Below are positions 21,891 through 32,399 of a stretch of DNA of 64,000 nucleotides, one piece after another (positions within the stretch are counted from its first letter, which is position 1; each line of letters begins with the position of its first letter). This stretch comes from Cladophialophora immunda (lineage: Eukaryota; Ascomycota; Eurotiomycetes; Chaetothyriales; Herpotrichiellaceae): contig NW_015622547.1 of NCBI RefSeq assembly GCF_000835495.1, positions 1,488,001 through 1,552,000 of the forward strand, given 5' to 3'. A program made the position numbers and the translations under genes. The notes under the pieces are model-generated. The model saw only the letters and a list, made by a program, of their open reading frames with translations. It was not told where the DNA came from and searched no databases.

Positions 21891-23864
21891 CTAGAACGAC
21901 AGAGTATAATCGTCCATATTTGGCTTCCGAACCCAAGAGTGATATTCATCGCTTGTCCAGGGCATATTGACTCCCTGTCTTCCGTATTTATTGACAAAGT
22001 AGCTCGTGGGATCCAATTCCCAAATAAGCTTGCTGTTAGCAATGTCGAGCTTTGCATTGTAATCTTCATAGACTTCTAGCTTGACTTCGGCTGACCTGAC
22101 GCCGTTCTCAATCATCGAGACAATCATTGCAATTGCATAGCGGCCCCAAATCTCCGACCATGAATGAAGACTAGGACCTCCACGTGGCTGGTGATTAGGT
22201 CCGTAGAGGGTGAACAGGTTTGGGAAGCCGGGAAGTGCCAGTCCTAAGTATGAACGTGCTCCATCCTTTGCCCATAATTTTTCCAGGGTCATGCCGTCGC
22301 GGCCATGGTATTTGCAAGGGAAGAGATATTCAGTGGGTTTAAATCCACATCCCAGCACAACAAGGTCAAACTCCCGCTCCACTGAGTCTGCCGTGCGAAT
22401 ACCCTTCGGCGTGAAACATTTAATGTGCTCGGTGACAAGTTCCGTATTATCACGCATAAGGGCATCATAGAAACCGTTGTCCACCACCAGTCGACGTACC
22501 AAAGGGGCTTGCTTCGGAGTCAGTGATTGGACGAGTTGTTCGTTGTTGTTGACTTTAGTCCGAATGTACTGCGACAAACCCTTTCGCATCTGGTCATTCC
22601 GAGCATTGATCAAACCTCCTTGTGCTCGCCACTCCGGATCATCCACCTGGAGAGGTGGTAGCTGCATACCTCGGAGGTAGCCCGCATATCCGTGCCAGTT
22701 ACCGTAATATGGCATGTTCTCCAAGATCCATGAAAGTGTAGGTGGCACTGTGTCCCGGTAGCCTTCATATGGGGCAATCCAGTTAGGCGTTCGCATGTAG
22801 ACGGACAATTGCTTCGCCTCTCGCGCCATCTCGGGGATAAGCTGGGCACCACTCGAACCGTTACCTATCACAGCCACACGTTGGCCCTTGTAAGGGACGC
22901 TATGGTCCCATGCTGTGGTGTGGAACATGTGGCCCTTGAAATCCGTGATTCCAGGAATATCTGGGAGGTTCGCAGTGGCAAAGAGACCACCTGCACTGAT
23001 GATGTAGTTCGCTTCTAACGACATATCTTCGGCGTCAGAAGTGGTATTTGTCGCCCTCAAAGTCATCTTCCATACTTTTCTTTCTTCATCCCATGTGGCA
23101 GCCACAAGCTCGCGGTTGAAGACACATTTCCCAGTAACGTTGTACTTGGTGGCGACATGTTGAAGGTAATCCCGTAGCTCCGACGCCGTAGGGAACATGT
23201 GTTTCCAACGGTAACCCTTTTCAAACTTGTACTGAAAGGTGAATCCCAACGTATCAACACGTGCCTCTGGGTACGTATTGAGTAACCAAGTGCCACCTAC
23301 GGCAGATTGGCGTTCGATGACGGTGTACGGAATCCCGAGATGATCCAGAGACACGGCGGTGGATATCCCACAGATCCCGGCACCGACAATGACAACATGA
23401 TATGTTGAAAGTTTCTCAGGTGGCGGCGGCTTGGACCACTCTACCGCCCGTGGAAAATCTTGAAATGCAAGTTCTTCGAACCCCAGAGCTAATTCAGCAT
23501 CGTTTGGGGGGTTTTTCTTTCCACAAAAAAGCTTCATCAGAGTGACAGCCTCCTCGAAGGGAGGTTGGTGACTTTGAACGGCAGAGACATTTCGTTTTTG
23601 ATTCAGAAGCCATGATAACACCTTTTCTCTCACAACAGATTCATCATCTTTGGACAGGTTGTAGTCCATCATCGCCCCACCGCGTATGAGCTCCTTTTCG
23701 ACGTTCATCTGTGCCAACGATTCATCTGAAGTCAGTTGATAGAGTGCCAGGCGCAAAGCATTGGCATTAGCCTCTTTGACGGCGTCCCTTATGAAATCTT
23801 CGGTGACTGCCCACTTTGGAGTAGGTACGTCCTCAGCACATTCTGGCAGCGATATTGACCCCAT
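21891..23864 (-). CDS. Baeyer-Villiger monooxygenase, 4-hydroxyacetophenone-monooxygenase type
   Basis: Single-exon flavoprotein of 657 aa. The ATG at 23864 is the true start, since the frame upstream offers only TTG. An N-terminal helical extension of about 150 residues precedes the FAD motif GAGICG at about 161-166, as in 4-hydroxyacetophenone monooxygenases. The BVMO fingerprint FKGHMFHTTAWD fits FxGxxxHxxxW(P/D) exactly at about 309-319, and a second dinucleotide motif GNGSSG follows at about 334-339. The C-terminal segment LYGPNHQPRGG is typical. It is unlike the first BVMO of the cluster in length, intron content and motifs. It probably oxidises an aryl or cyclic ketone to an ester or lactone. 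Confidence 0.92.
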   Translation of the reverse strand: MGSISLPECAEDVPTPKWAVTEDFIRDAVKEANANALRLALYQLTSDESLAQMNVEKELIRGGAMMDYNLSKDDESVVREKVLSWLLNQKRNVSAVQSHQPPFEEAVTLMKLFCGKKNPPNDAELALGFEELAFQDFPRAVEWSKPPPPEKLSTYHVVIVGAGICGISTAVSLDHLGIPYTVIERQSAVGGTWLLNTYPEARVDTLGFTFQYKFEKGYRWKHMFPTASELRDYLQHVATKYNVTGKCVFNRELVAATWDEERKVWKMTLRATNTTSDAEDMSLEANYIISAGGLFATANLPDIPGITDFKGHMFHTTAWDHSVPYKGQRVAVIGNGSSGAQLIPEMAREAKQLSVYMRTPNWIAPYEGYRDTVPPTLSWILENMPYYGNWHGYAGYLRGMQLPPLQVDDPEWRAQGGLINARNDQMRKGLSQYIRTKVNNNEQLVQSLTPKQAPLVRRLVVDNGFYDALMRDNTELVTEHIKCFTPKGIRTADSVEREFDLVVLGCGFKPTEYLFPCKYHGRDGMTLEKLWAKDGARSYLGLALPGFPNLFTLYGPNHQPRGGPSLHSWSEIWGRYAIAMIVSMIENGVRSAEVKLEVYEDYNAKLDIANSKLIWELDPTSYFVNKYGRQGVNMPWTSDEYHSWVRKPNMDDYTLSF

Positions 23865-24418
23865 GATCAACTCGCTTATTGATATCCAGGAAGTTCTCTT
23901 TCCCAAAGGCGATTGTCTCGAGGTGTCTCGAGGTTAATTTCAACTTATCGAGAGAGCCCCCTGCTTTTTGACTTAAAAGGGTCATTTAGGAGCCTTCCCA
24001 GACTCAGCCAGTGTCAAATCAAGCCATGGACAAACTCGGAAACTGCATGGCGGAATTCGGGAATGTTCAGCGAAAACCTGTATCCCTCACGCCACCAATC
24101 GCCCAAGTTACCCTCCCTCTAAACCCCCTTTGCAATTCACAGATAGCACTTCCGCTGCTAAGCCTACCTCCCGGTGCAAAGTCCTATCCTTGGGGTTTAC
24201 AAGCAGTGACAGCGTCAATTCCGGACACAATCTCACTGCCTAGTGAGCATTAACACATGGAGTGAAGGAAATAACAAAAAATGAATGGTAAAGGCAAATT
24301 TCAATGCTCATTTGAAAACTATACAGTTGTTGCAGCATCACATTGTGTTATCAAGTAGAACTATGTGCTTGAAATTAGCGTCAGGTCGCAAAATAGAATG
24401 TAAATCCGGCACAATAAC
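23865..24418 (-). promoter_or_regulatory. promoter of the second BVMO
   Basis: Contains CTCGGAAAC near 24036, GCGGAATTCGGGAA at 24050-24063 and AATTCCGGAC at 24217-24226. No gene seen between the BVMO start and the ALDH stop. Confidence 0.45.
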
Positions 24419-26116
24419 TCACCTAATAAACGTAGTTTTGGGCTCGGTGTAGTGTCTCAATGCATACTCTCCGAGCTCTCGACCGTACCCACTTTGCTTG
24501 AAACCCCCATTGGGAGCTTGCGGCCCAATCATGATGGCACAGTTGACACAAACAGTCCCAGCCTTGACCTTGGAACTCACACGAAGAGCTCTATTTAGGT
24601 CTTTCGTGAAAACGGCTCCTAGCGAAAGCGTCAGTGAGATCACGGTTCAGGGCATGGAATCATCGGCTAACCGGACAATCCGTAGTGAGTATCGTTGGCC
24701 TTCTGCAGAGCCTCCTGCTCTGTCCCAAAAGTAGTCACGCAAAGAACTGGTCCAAAGATTTCTTCCCGGTAGATAACAGCATCCTCAGGGGGGTTGAGGA
24801 AGATTGTTGGAGGAACGTAATACCCCTTCCCTGGGTAATCTTCACTGCCAGCGAGCACAGTTGCTCCGCTCTGCTTTCCAGCCTCAATGTACCCTCTGAC
24901 CCTATCATATTGGAACTTGTCAATGATGGGTCCATAACTGGACCGTCCGTCCTGTGGATCCTGTCCGAGAGTGATGGACTCGAATCTTGCCTTAAGTTTA
25001 GATATGAACTCGTCTCTGATTGAGTCCTGGATCAAAATTCGAGATGTTGCGGCACAAACCTGACCAGTTCCTACAGTGATGCCCGCAACAGCCCAGAACA
25101 TGGCCTTTTCCAAGTCACAGTCATCGAAGATAATCATTGGGCTTTTCCCCCCAAGCTCTAGGGTCACGCGTTTCATGTTGCTCTTTGTTGCTGCTTCCTG
25201 AATTTTCCGTCCAGTTATCGTAGAGCCAGTGAAGGACACCTTAGCGACTTTCATATGGCTCGCCAGACATGCGCCGATTTTTCCATCGCCTGCGTTCGTC
25301 AGCGAGAAGTTGTGCGTAGGGCTTTTGGCAATGACTACCGACCAGGGAGTATCTGGAGCACGCCGGCAGGAAATCCCGCTGCCTCTACCAAGTAGCCAAC
25401 AGCAAGAGTACCAAATGGTGATTTCTCTGACGGTTTGATAATGCATGTGTTCCCGCAGGCCAGGGCGGGCCCGGCTTTCCAGGCGAGAAAATGAAGGGAT
25501 CCGTTCCAGGCCGTGATGCCCGCACACACTCCCAGAGGCTCCTGGGTAATGATCTTGTAGAAACCATCGTCGGCAGGATATACGTCTCCCTTGATTTTGT
25601 CCGCCCAACCTGCATAGTCTTTATGCAAAGGAGACATTCGTTATTTTGACATCCTCCTAAGAAGAAGGAAAAAGAGTCAAAGAAAAGAGACAAGGACCTA
25701 CATTGAAGAACCTCTGCGCTCATTCTCACGTCTCGTTCAACATCAGTGATTGGTTTTCCCGATACCACACTCTCGAAATACGCGATCTCCACAACGTGGT
25801 CATTCATCAAGTCCGCTAGTTTTCGGATGCATTGCCCCCTTTTCGCACTTGTGAAACTGGACCAAGGACCGGACTCGAAAGCCTCTGTCGCACATGCCAC
25901 GGCCTGTTCGAGGTCTTCCTCACTAGCTGAGCATAGAGATACTTCCAAATCGAGTTCATTTTTGGGATTTAAGAATTTCAGCTTCTCCCCGGATCCACCA
26001 GTCCACTATTTAATCGTTAGCATTTCTACATAACCCGAGGAATCAGGTAGGAAGACTTGATTATTGACGAAAGGTCTCTCAGGTATGTCCTTCTGAGTAA
26101 ACAGCTTACACGCCAT
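24419..26116 (-). CDS. aldehyde dehydrogenase
   Basis: NAD(P)-dependent ALDH. Exons in transcript order 26116-26057, 26005-25702, 25618-25343, 25289-24672 and 24618-24419 give 485 aa. The first exon is only 20 codons and joins to read RPFVNNQWTGGSGE, which matches the family start. Catalytic Glu lies in VTLELGGKSP and catalytic Cys in GTGQVCAATSR; KPSEKSPF and EEIFGPVL are also present, and it ends YTEPKTTFIR. Length is normal. It lies in a row with the BVMO and the ADH on the same strand. It probably oxidises an aldehyde from ring opening to an acid. Confidence 0.9.
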
Positions 26117-26631
26117 CGTGTGGTTGCAGCCGAGGACTCGATACACGCTGGCAGTGTATTGTTGATGGAGTTGAGCTACTTTTTGTACCCTATGGTATGC
26201 ACTAATGCCCCGTCACCACCTGGTCCCTAGCGACAAGCGACGAAGTGGTGCGGAAATCGACTTGGAAAGAGAGAGCTCAAATTCCGTCCCAAGTCTGACT
26301 CGGGGCTACGGGGAATTACAGGGACCATTGGCATTCCTTTTTGTCCCCTCGAGCATTGCAGTTGGAAAAAGATGTCCATATTACGAATGTATACTCTAAA
26401 TTCTTTTACTGCGCTGAGCAGCAGTAGCAAAAAGAAGCTCCTATGAATCCTTCCGTCCTGGCTATGTCTGATATACAGTCTTACTATGAGGGTTCAGGCA
26501 AGAGTCTTATCCTCTGCCTTTCTAGAGGTTAGATATTCTCTCTTGGGAGGATACAAGGGCGCCTACATGACATTTGTCCATAAGTTTGGTCTCTGGGTTT
26601 GCCTCAAGCCGGGATTAAATCAATGTCGGTC
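26117..26631 (-). promoter_or_regulatory. promoter of the cluster ALDH
   Basis: Contains CGGAAAT at 26251-26257 and AATTCCG at 26280-26286. No gene seen. Confidence 0.35.
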
Positions 26632-28258
26632 TTATATATCCCAACGGTATACAATTCGCCCGACCGTCTTACCAGCAGTTACATCGGAGACACCCTGATT
26701 TATTGCGCTCACTTGCTTGACCTTGACGGGAATCCAGGTCAGTAAGTTCGAATAGAATTTGGTCAAAAGAATGTTACCTCGTATATCGGCTTGATGCCCA
26801 GATCCGCAGCAACTTGAAGGGCCTCCACCAACTCTTTCTTGTTCCCTTGGTTTGTAGCTCCGATAGTGTAAGCGAGCAGTGACAGGAGGACTGAAGATCA
26901 ACATGAGAATCGACTTACTAATGATACTAATTTCCCTCAAAACCATTCCGAGGACTTTTCAAATGAAGTCGTGTCAGCGCATTCGTATCCGCGATACGTG
27001 CACACCAAATATACACAAGGACGTCTAGGCTCGCGAACTTACTATCGATTGGGACTGGGCCGTGCGGAACTCCAATTATGATAACCTTCCCGCCAGTTGC
27101 AGTGGCTTTGATGCCAAAGTCATAAGCTGCTGCGACGCCAGTCACCACAATTGTGCATCCTGTTTGAACGATTTCGACTTTGGAAGAATCCTTCGAGTTT
27201 ACTGTCTTGACAGCACCACATCTTAGTGCAAGGTCGAGCTTGTCTTGTGCAATGTCACCTGCGCCAGATATTAATAAAGCCCTATCAACCATGAAGGCTA
27301 CCAGGAAGGGGTGAGTTACTTGCAATGACACGGTAGCCCATCTTGGTAGCGTACTGAATCACAAGGTGGCCTAAACAGAGGCGTTAGTTTTCAGGAAGAC
27401 AAATAATCGACTCGAAGCAAAAGGAAAGAGTCTGTACCAACGCCTCCGCAACCAACAACATTGAGCCATGAGCCACCTGGTAAATATTGAAAAGCCTTCT
27501 TCACTGCTCCGTACGCCGTGATCCCAGCACAGAGAAGTGGAGCCGCTCTGCAGAACTCACAGCTGTTAGAGGAGTTTAAAGTGTCTCTTCGTGAAGTATA
27601 GGGCAAAAATCTGCATCCACTCACTCCTCATCCCCCAAAATATCCGGAATTTTTACTGTTGACATCGGATCGCAAATACAATACTCGGAGAATCCTCCGC
27701 AGCCAGCTGTGCTGTCAAAGCCGACATTGATGCGCTGCTCACAATAGCGATGGCTTCCGCTTAAGCAGTTCATACATTCCTCTGGAGGTGAAGCGTCAAC
27801 TCATGTGCCGTGAAAGATGTCCAGGGGTGTCTCACGACAGGAGCGCGATGCTGGCATCCAACCAACTCTATCACCGACTTTGAAACCTATGACGGCGCTC
27901 CCGACTTTATCGACAACACCCACAGCTGCGTAGAACATCCATGAAGTCAGCCAAATTATGTCCATGACACGGGCAACCTATTTATGCCATGGTAAGGAAG
28001 GGTAGTCACCTACGCTCATGCCCAGGACAGTAAGGAATTTTGGCAGTGTCTATATGACCCATAAACCCCATGACATCGCTCATGCAAAGGGAGCAGGCTG
28101 ATACTTTCACGAGTAACTCGGTGGCTTTCGGTGTCGGAACTGGGAGCTCATCTTGGATCTCAAGAGGTTTGTTGTACTAGCCACATATTTTATCAACATA
28201 CAAGTTCTTCGTCGTGCAACTGGAACCCACACACTTCTACCACCACCACTGACTTCAT
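26632..28258 (-). CDS. zinc-dependent alcohol dehydrogenase (MDR family)
   Basis: Ten exons in transcript order (28258-28241, 28176-28014, 27925-27836, 27781-27625, 27547-27438, 27370-27320, 27258-27043, 26954-26919, 26857-26778, 26721-26632) give 336 aa in frame. The first exon codes only six residues and joins to VVVYNKPLEI. The catalytic-zinc ligands lie in SLCMSD and GHE. The four-Cys structural-zinc lobe reads CQECMNCLSGSHRYC. The NAD motif is GCGGVG. The C-terminus matches yeast-type ADH (DVTAGKTVGRIVYRW). The exon 8 to 9 junction (acceptor at 26858) is the least certain. Role: oxidation of a primary or secondary alcohol intermediate. Confidence 0.82.
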
Positions 28259-29083
28259 GGCTTCTGGCTTTTTCAAAAGTTTGTGTCAAAAAAGGCAAGA
28301 AAAGTGATACTTGGTTTAGTTGAACGCAGAGCAGGTTACTGCTGCCGGACTTGCGGTATGGAGCTTCAGGTCGAAAGATTCTGTGAAGTTTGACGCAGTC
28401 ATGTGTTTCCTGTCGTTATTGTCATTGTTTTCATGGGTCAGAGAGGACTCATGTTCGTGCTTCCTTTACCCCCAAAAACCGGCTTTTCCTCCAAATTCCT
28501 ATCATTCCGGAGCTTGAAACCTTGATTCAAGAGGAGATGGGGTGTTCAAAGTTTAACTCCCATATACGGCAAGGTATTAATCAACTGATTCCGGGAGAAC
28601 CTCCGCTGAATGCCCCAGACTCGCGCTAGTAACCCCATTGTTGATAGGATTACTTGTATGGTCAGACGGTCCCCAGGACCCTCTGTAGAATGCATCCTAT
28701 TCCTCCATTGAGTCGCACAGATCACTGATGTTAGTCATGAAAGTGAAAGAGGCACATGATGGATCTCGAAGGGCGCCAAGGGACGTCAGACCATATAGTC
28801 TCAACAGCTTGCTACTGAGAGTAGCATCTTTGAGATTCAAACTCCTATAGATTATTCGAAGAATCAACAGGCTGTACGCAGACTCAATGGATACAATTGT
28901 TGTGATTTTGGCGAGGTGGGACCCCCGCCGGAAATGTCGACATTTCCGAACTAAAAGGGAAGCCGACCAAAGAGCCGCGTTCTTAAGATGTGTTGATACA
29001 CTCAGAGTTGCGGGCTGGGGCACTACCGCAATTACTGATACCTTTCTCGTTGACTCCAGTCTCACACTTTTGACGTTGGAGTT
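28259..29083. promoter_or_regulatory. divergent promoter with a 20-bp perfect palindrome
   Basis: Between the ADH and the crotonase. A perfect 20-bp palindrome, CGGAAATGTCGACATTTCCG, is at 28929-28948, 136 bp upstream of the crotonase ATG. ATTCCGGA at 28504-28511 and ATTCCGGG at 28588-28595 are also present. No gene was recognised. Confidence 0.55.
28929..28948. promoter_or_regulatory. 20-bp perfect palindrome with TTCCG arms
   Basis: CGGAAAT, GTCGAC, ATTTCCG: both arms end in the cluster motif, with CGG and CCG triplets separated by 14 bp. It is a candidate dimer site of a zinc-cluster regulator in the ADH/crotonase divergent promoter. Confidence 0.55.
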
Positions 29084-29869
29084 ATGAAACTAAGTGAATA
29101 TGAGAGCCGCTTTAAATACATCAAGCTCGAGCGCGAAGATGGCATATTACAGTTGACGCTGCACGACAGGGGCAGGGAGGCGAGGTTTGGCGCAGCAGAA
29201 GGAGGCCTCCACACCGAACTACCCGAGGCCTTCTTCTGCATCAATCATGACCCGGAAAACAAGGTCGTCATCTTGACTGGAATGGGTGACTCTTTTCTCG
29301 CCCAATGGGACCTGGAGAACCGGCTTGACCCATCCCAGCTCAACGCCGCAACATGGCACCGGATCTACAAGGAGGGTAAAGAGCTCCTGATGAACTTGTG
29401 TGATGTTGAAGTCCCTATGATTGCTGCTGTCAACGGGAATTGTTTCATCCACCCGGAGCTCCCGACTATGTGCGACATCGTCTTGGCCTCAGAAACAGCA
29501 TCCTTTGCAGACAAAGGGCACCTGTCAGGTACCGGCACTGTTCCTGGGGATGGTGTGCACATCTGGTGGCCCATGCTTCTGGGACCGAATCGTGGACGAA
29601 CGTTCCTGATGCTAGGCGAAGAGATTAGCGCTCAAGAGGGCAAAGCTCTGGGCTTTGTCGCAGAGGTTCTACCCCCGGATCGCCTCTTGGACCGTGCCTG
29701 GGAGCTTGCTCGTACACTTGCCAAGAATCATCCACTCGTACTGCGCTATACGCGGATCGCCTTGGCTCAACATATCAAGAGACGCCTGCACGACGACCTC
29801 GGCTATGGGCTGCAGTTGGAAGGCCTCGGCGTATTGGCCTCTCGATCCGTCGCCAGGGGTCATGGTTGA
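29084..29869 (+). CDS. crotonase-fold beta-diketone hydrolase, 6-oxocamphor-hydrolase-like
   Basis: Single-exon member of the enoyl-CoA hydratase/isomerase superfamily, 261 aa. It does not look like a CoA enzyme. The segment VPGDGVHIWWPMLLGPNRGR is the hallmark of 6-oxocamphor hydrolase, which cleaves a cyclic beta-diketone C-C bond by a retro-Claisen reaction. The five active-site residues known there (His45, His122, His145, Asp154, Glu244) have counterparts at His43, His123, His146, Asp156 and Glu246, in LHTELPEAF, IHPELP, GHLSG, PGDG and LEGLG. The cluster also has P450, SDR/ADH and BVMO genes, so a cyclic diketone intermediate is plausible. The assignment is from recalled motifs, not from an alignment. 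Confidence 0.85.
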   Translation: MKLSEYESRFKYIKLEREDGILQLTLHDRGREARFGAAEGGLHTELPEAFFCINHDPENKVVILTGMGDSFLAQWDLENRLDPSQLNAATWHRIYKEGKELLMNLCDVEVPMIAAVNGNCFIHPELPTMCDIVLASETASFADKGHLSGTGTVPGDGVHIWWPMLLGPNRGRTFLMLGEEISAQEGKALGFVAEVLPPDRLLDRAWELARTLAKNHPLVLRYTRIALAQHIKRRLHDDLGYGLQLEGLGVLASRSVARGHG

Positions 29870-30320
29870 CTGGAATTCGAGATATATTCCATGAGTGATT
29901 TCGTTCGACCCCTTTTCATGCCGCGTACTGGCAAGGAGACCTCTGAAAATAGAGTATCCTCTACTGGCCGATCCTCTCTTACAAGTGTTCAAACGAGCCT
30001 CGGCTTTCACTCGCGAACTCAATGTCGCTACATACTTCAAAAATTGATTTAGCAAAGATGTATGCAACTGTTGCGTCTATTTCGTTGTAGTCGGACAAAA
30101 GAAGGGGCGGAATTGCTTCCTTGATGAATGTAAACTTCACACAATACCGAAATTCCGGACCATTTCATCTCGTCTCTAAATGACCCTCGTCTGGAATCGA
30201 TCTGCAAAGAGACATTCTAATGCATCTATATAAGAGGGCCCCCTTCACTCACCGTTCTGGTTGATTGGCACGACAGACACTATTCTTCGACACTTATAAC
30301 AACAGGCCCCCTTTTCGACC
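29870..30320 (+). promoter_or_regulatory. promoter of EthD gene with TATA box and TTCCG motifs
   Basis: Contains CGGAATT at 30108-30114, CCGAAATTCCGGAC at 30147-30160 and a TATA element TATATAAG at 30227-30234, 87 bp upstream of the ATG. Confidence 0.5.
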
Positions 30321-30665
30321 ATGGTGTTTACCGTTATCATCACAGCCAGTAAAGCGGCGCACCTGTCAGCGGAACAGTTCAAGGAACACTATGAAACAAA
30401 ACATGCTCCACTCGTCAATTCACTATGCGACGCACGCTATAAGCCGCTTGTCTATCGACGACACTATACCGCTCGCCCGGATGGGCCCTCTATGCACCCT
30501 GACTTTGATGCTATGACGGTGCTTATTTTTGCGGATGAGCCAACGTACAGATCTTGGCAGGCTTCGCTAGCAGCTGGAGACAACAAGACTAAGATCCAGA
30601 GTGATTGTCTTCAATTTCTCAATATGGCAACCTACAAGACGTGCCCGGTTGAGGTTAGAGAATGA
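30321..30665 (+). CDS. EthD-domain protein
   Basis: Small single-exon gene, 114 aa, with an EthD/dimeric alpha-beta-barrel fold signature: VFTVIITASKAAHLSAEQFKEHYETKHAPLV at the start, then YRRHYTARPDG and DAMTVLIFADE. Proteins of this family form dimeric ferredoxin-like barrels. In fungal aromatic pathways they act as small cyclases, decarboxylases or monooxygenase helpers. No catalytic residue can be assigned. It has a clear TATA box and TTCCG motif copies upstream, so it is probably co-regulated with the cluster. Confidence 0.83.
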   Translation: MVFTVIITASKAAHLSAEQFKEHYETKHAPLVNSLCDARYKPLVYRRHYTARPDGPSMHPDFDAMTVLIFADEPTYRSWQASLAAGDNKTKIQSDCLQFLNMATYKTCPVEVRE

Positions 30666-30809
30666 ATAGATGGAAAAGAAGACAATTCCACAGGAGAGTG
30701 GAACATGACGTATTATAGCAAAATTTGAATGATCTTTTATGACCCTTGATCCAGAACACATTTTGGAGCAATTTGTTTCAGCTGAGGATACTACGTATTC
30801 TAAGATTTT

Positions 30810-31858
30810 TCACAAGTACTGGCCGCCATTCACGGCGAGGACAGAGGCAGTCATGTAACTGGCACGACCACTTGAAACCCAAACCAAAGCCTGGGCCAAC
30901 TCTTCCGGGTCGGCCCATCTTCCAAGCGCATTTTGAGACGCTGAAGCTCTGAGTTCGTCCGCTTTCGACATATCGCTTATTCCATTATTGGATAGAATGC
31001 CGGTTTTGGTTGGACTGCCGTTGCCGTCTTCAGTCAAAACTTTCTTGCGCATCCCACATTACATGGATAGACGGGGACAAACCTACCCTGGGCAGACACA
31101 ATTGACCCTGATCCCAAATTTGCCGTAGAATAGACCATCCTTTCATTCCGTTAGCCCTGACTGAGGACCGACCAACGAGCCGGCACAAGTACATACCGCC
31201 TTTGAGAGCCCCACAACACCGTGCTTGCTTGCGCAATAGTGAGGAAGCTCTTTGCGTCCAGTGAGGCCTGCCATGGACCCAACATTGACAATGCTGCCTC
31301 TCAGAGGGTAGTTGGAATCACTGTTCGCTCACTCGTGAGACGAGTACTTTGACGAGTATGAAATCGACACTCAGACCTTGACTTCAGTGGCTCTTGGTTC
31401 AGCATGGCCTTCAATTCGGACCTTTCACAGAAAAAGAGCCCTCGCAAATTCGTATGGTTATCCTTTTCCCACAGCTCGGTTGGCATATCTGCTGTCGTCG
31501 GGCCGAGGATCGTGATACCAGCAATGTTGGTTGCGTAGTCAACTCTCCCAAATTGCTGAACACACCCGTCTACCATGCTTTGTACCTGTTTCTCATCGGT
31601 ATTGTCACACACGGCCGTGCGAACAGTGACTCCATCGGACACCACTTCTATCATTTTCTTGGTCTCTTCCAGGCCTTGGGCATTGATATCAGCTATGCAG
31701 ATACGCTTGCAGCCTTCCTTTGCAAAGAGAATTGCTGTTGCCCGGCCCATACCTAGGATGATTTAGCGAAAGCCCTGTCGCCTCGTCCTTGGATGAGTGG
31801 CATTACCATGTCCCGCACCGGTCACTAAAGCGACACCAGGAAAATCGTAAGTAGCCAT
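30810..31858 (-). CDS. short-chain dehydrogenase/reductase
   Basis: Classical SDR. Exons in transcript order 31858-31807, 31752-31377, 31320-31197, 31139-31087 and 31014-30810 give 269 aa. The cofactor motif is TGAGHGMG (split by intron 1), followed by CDNTDE, NIAG, NVGSMAG and catalytic YCASK. VNCVCPGPTKTGI is split by the last intron and joins correctly only with the acceptor at 31015. The C-terminus is SYMTASVLAVNGG. It is convergent with the EthD gene and divergent from the VOC gene. Confidence 0.88.
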
Positions 31859-32399
31859 TGAAACTCTGGAGTTAAACAATATAAAGGGACAAAGTGTTGG
31901 CGCCGAGAAGAGTTTTGCCTCAGCTCTGTTCACGATTTGTCAAATAGATGTCACTAATTATGTATTTTCTGGGCGGTGTGGAAGTTAAGAATGGAAATGA
32001 AATCCACAGGTGGTCGGAATTGAAAGCGGAATAATCTCAGGCATTTTGCTATGGAAAAGAATGGAACCCACAGCCGCGTCAGTCCAACAAGTCAGAATAT
32101 GCTTTCAGCATGTACTATATATGCTATTGCTAAGAGCCTTCTACCCGCACCTGCATTCACATTGATTAAAGACATTTTTCCGGTAGGATAGAAATCGCCT
32201 CCGCTTGAGAAAGCTTGACGCCGGTCCTACGTTGGCCCCTCCCCCGGATTAATTGAATTCCGAGACTCCAGAATTCCCTTCCGGATGTCTTTGAACTCGG
32301 AGAGCCTGAGACATTCATAAACGTCAGGAACAGCTGGAATTAAAAAGACAGATGAGAGTCCAAGACTCTGTGGAGTAAGACGAACAGCACCCTCAAATC
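31859..32399. promoter_or_regulatory. divergent promoter between SDR and VOC gene
   Basis: Contains TCGGAATT at 32014-32021 and GCGGAATA at 32026-32033 (12 bp apart), AATTCCGA at 32256-32263 and TTCCGGA at 32279-32285. No gene seen. Confidence 0.5.
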
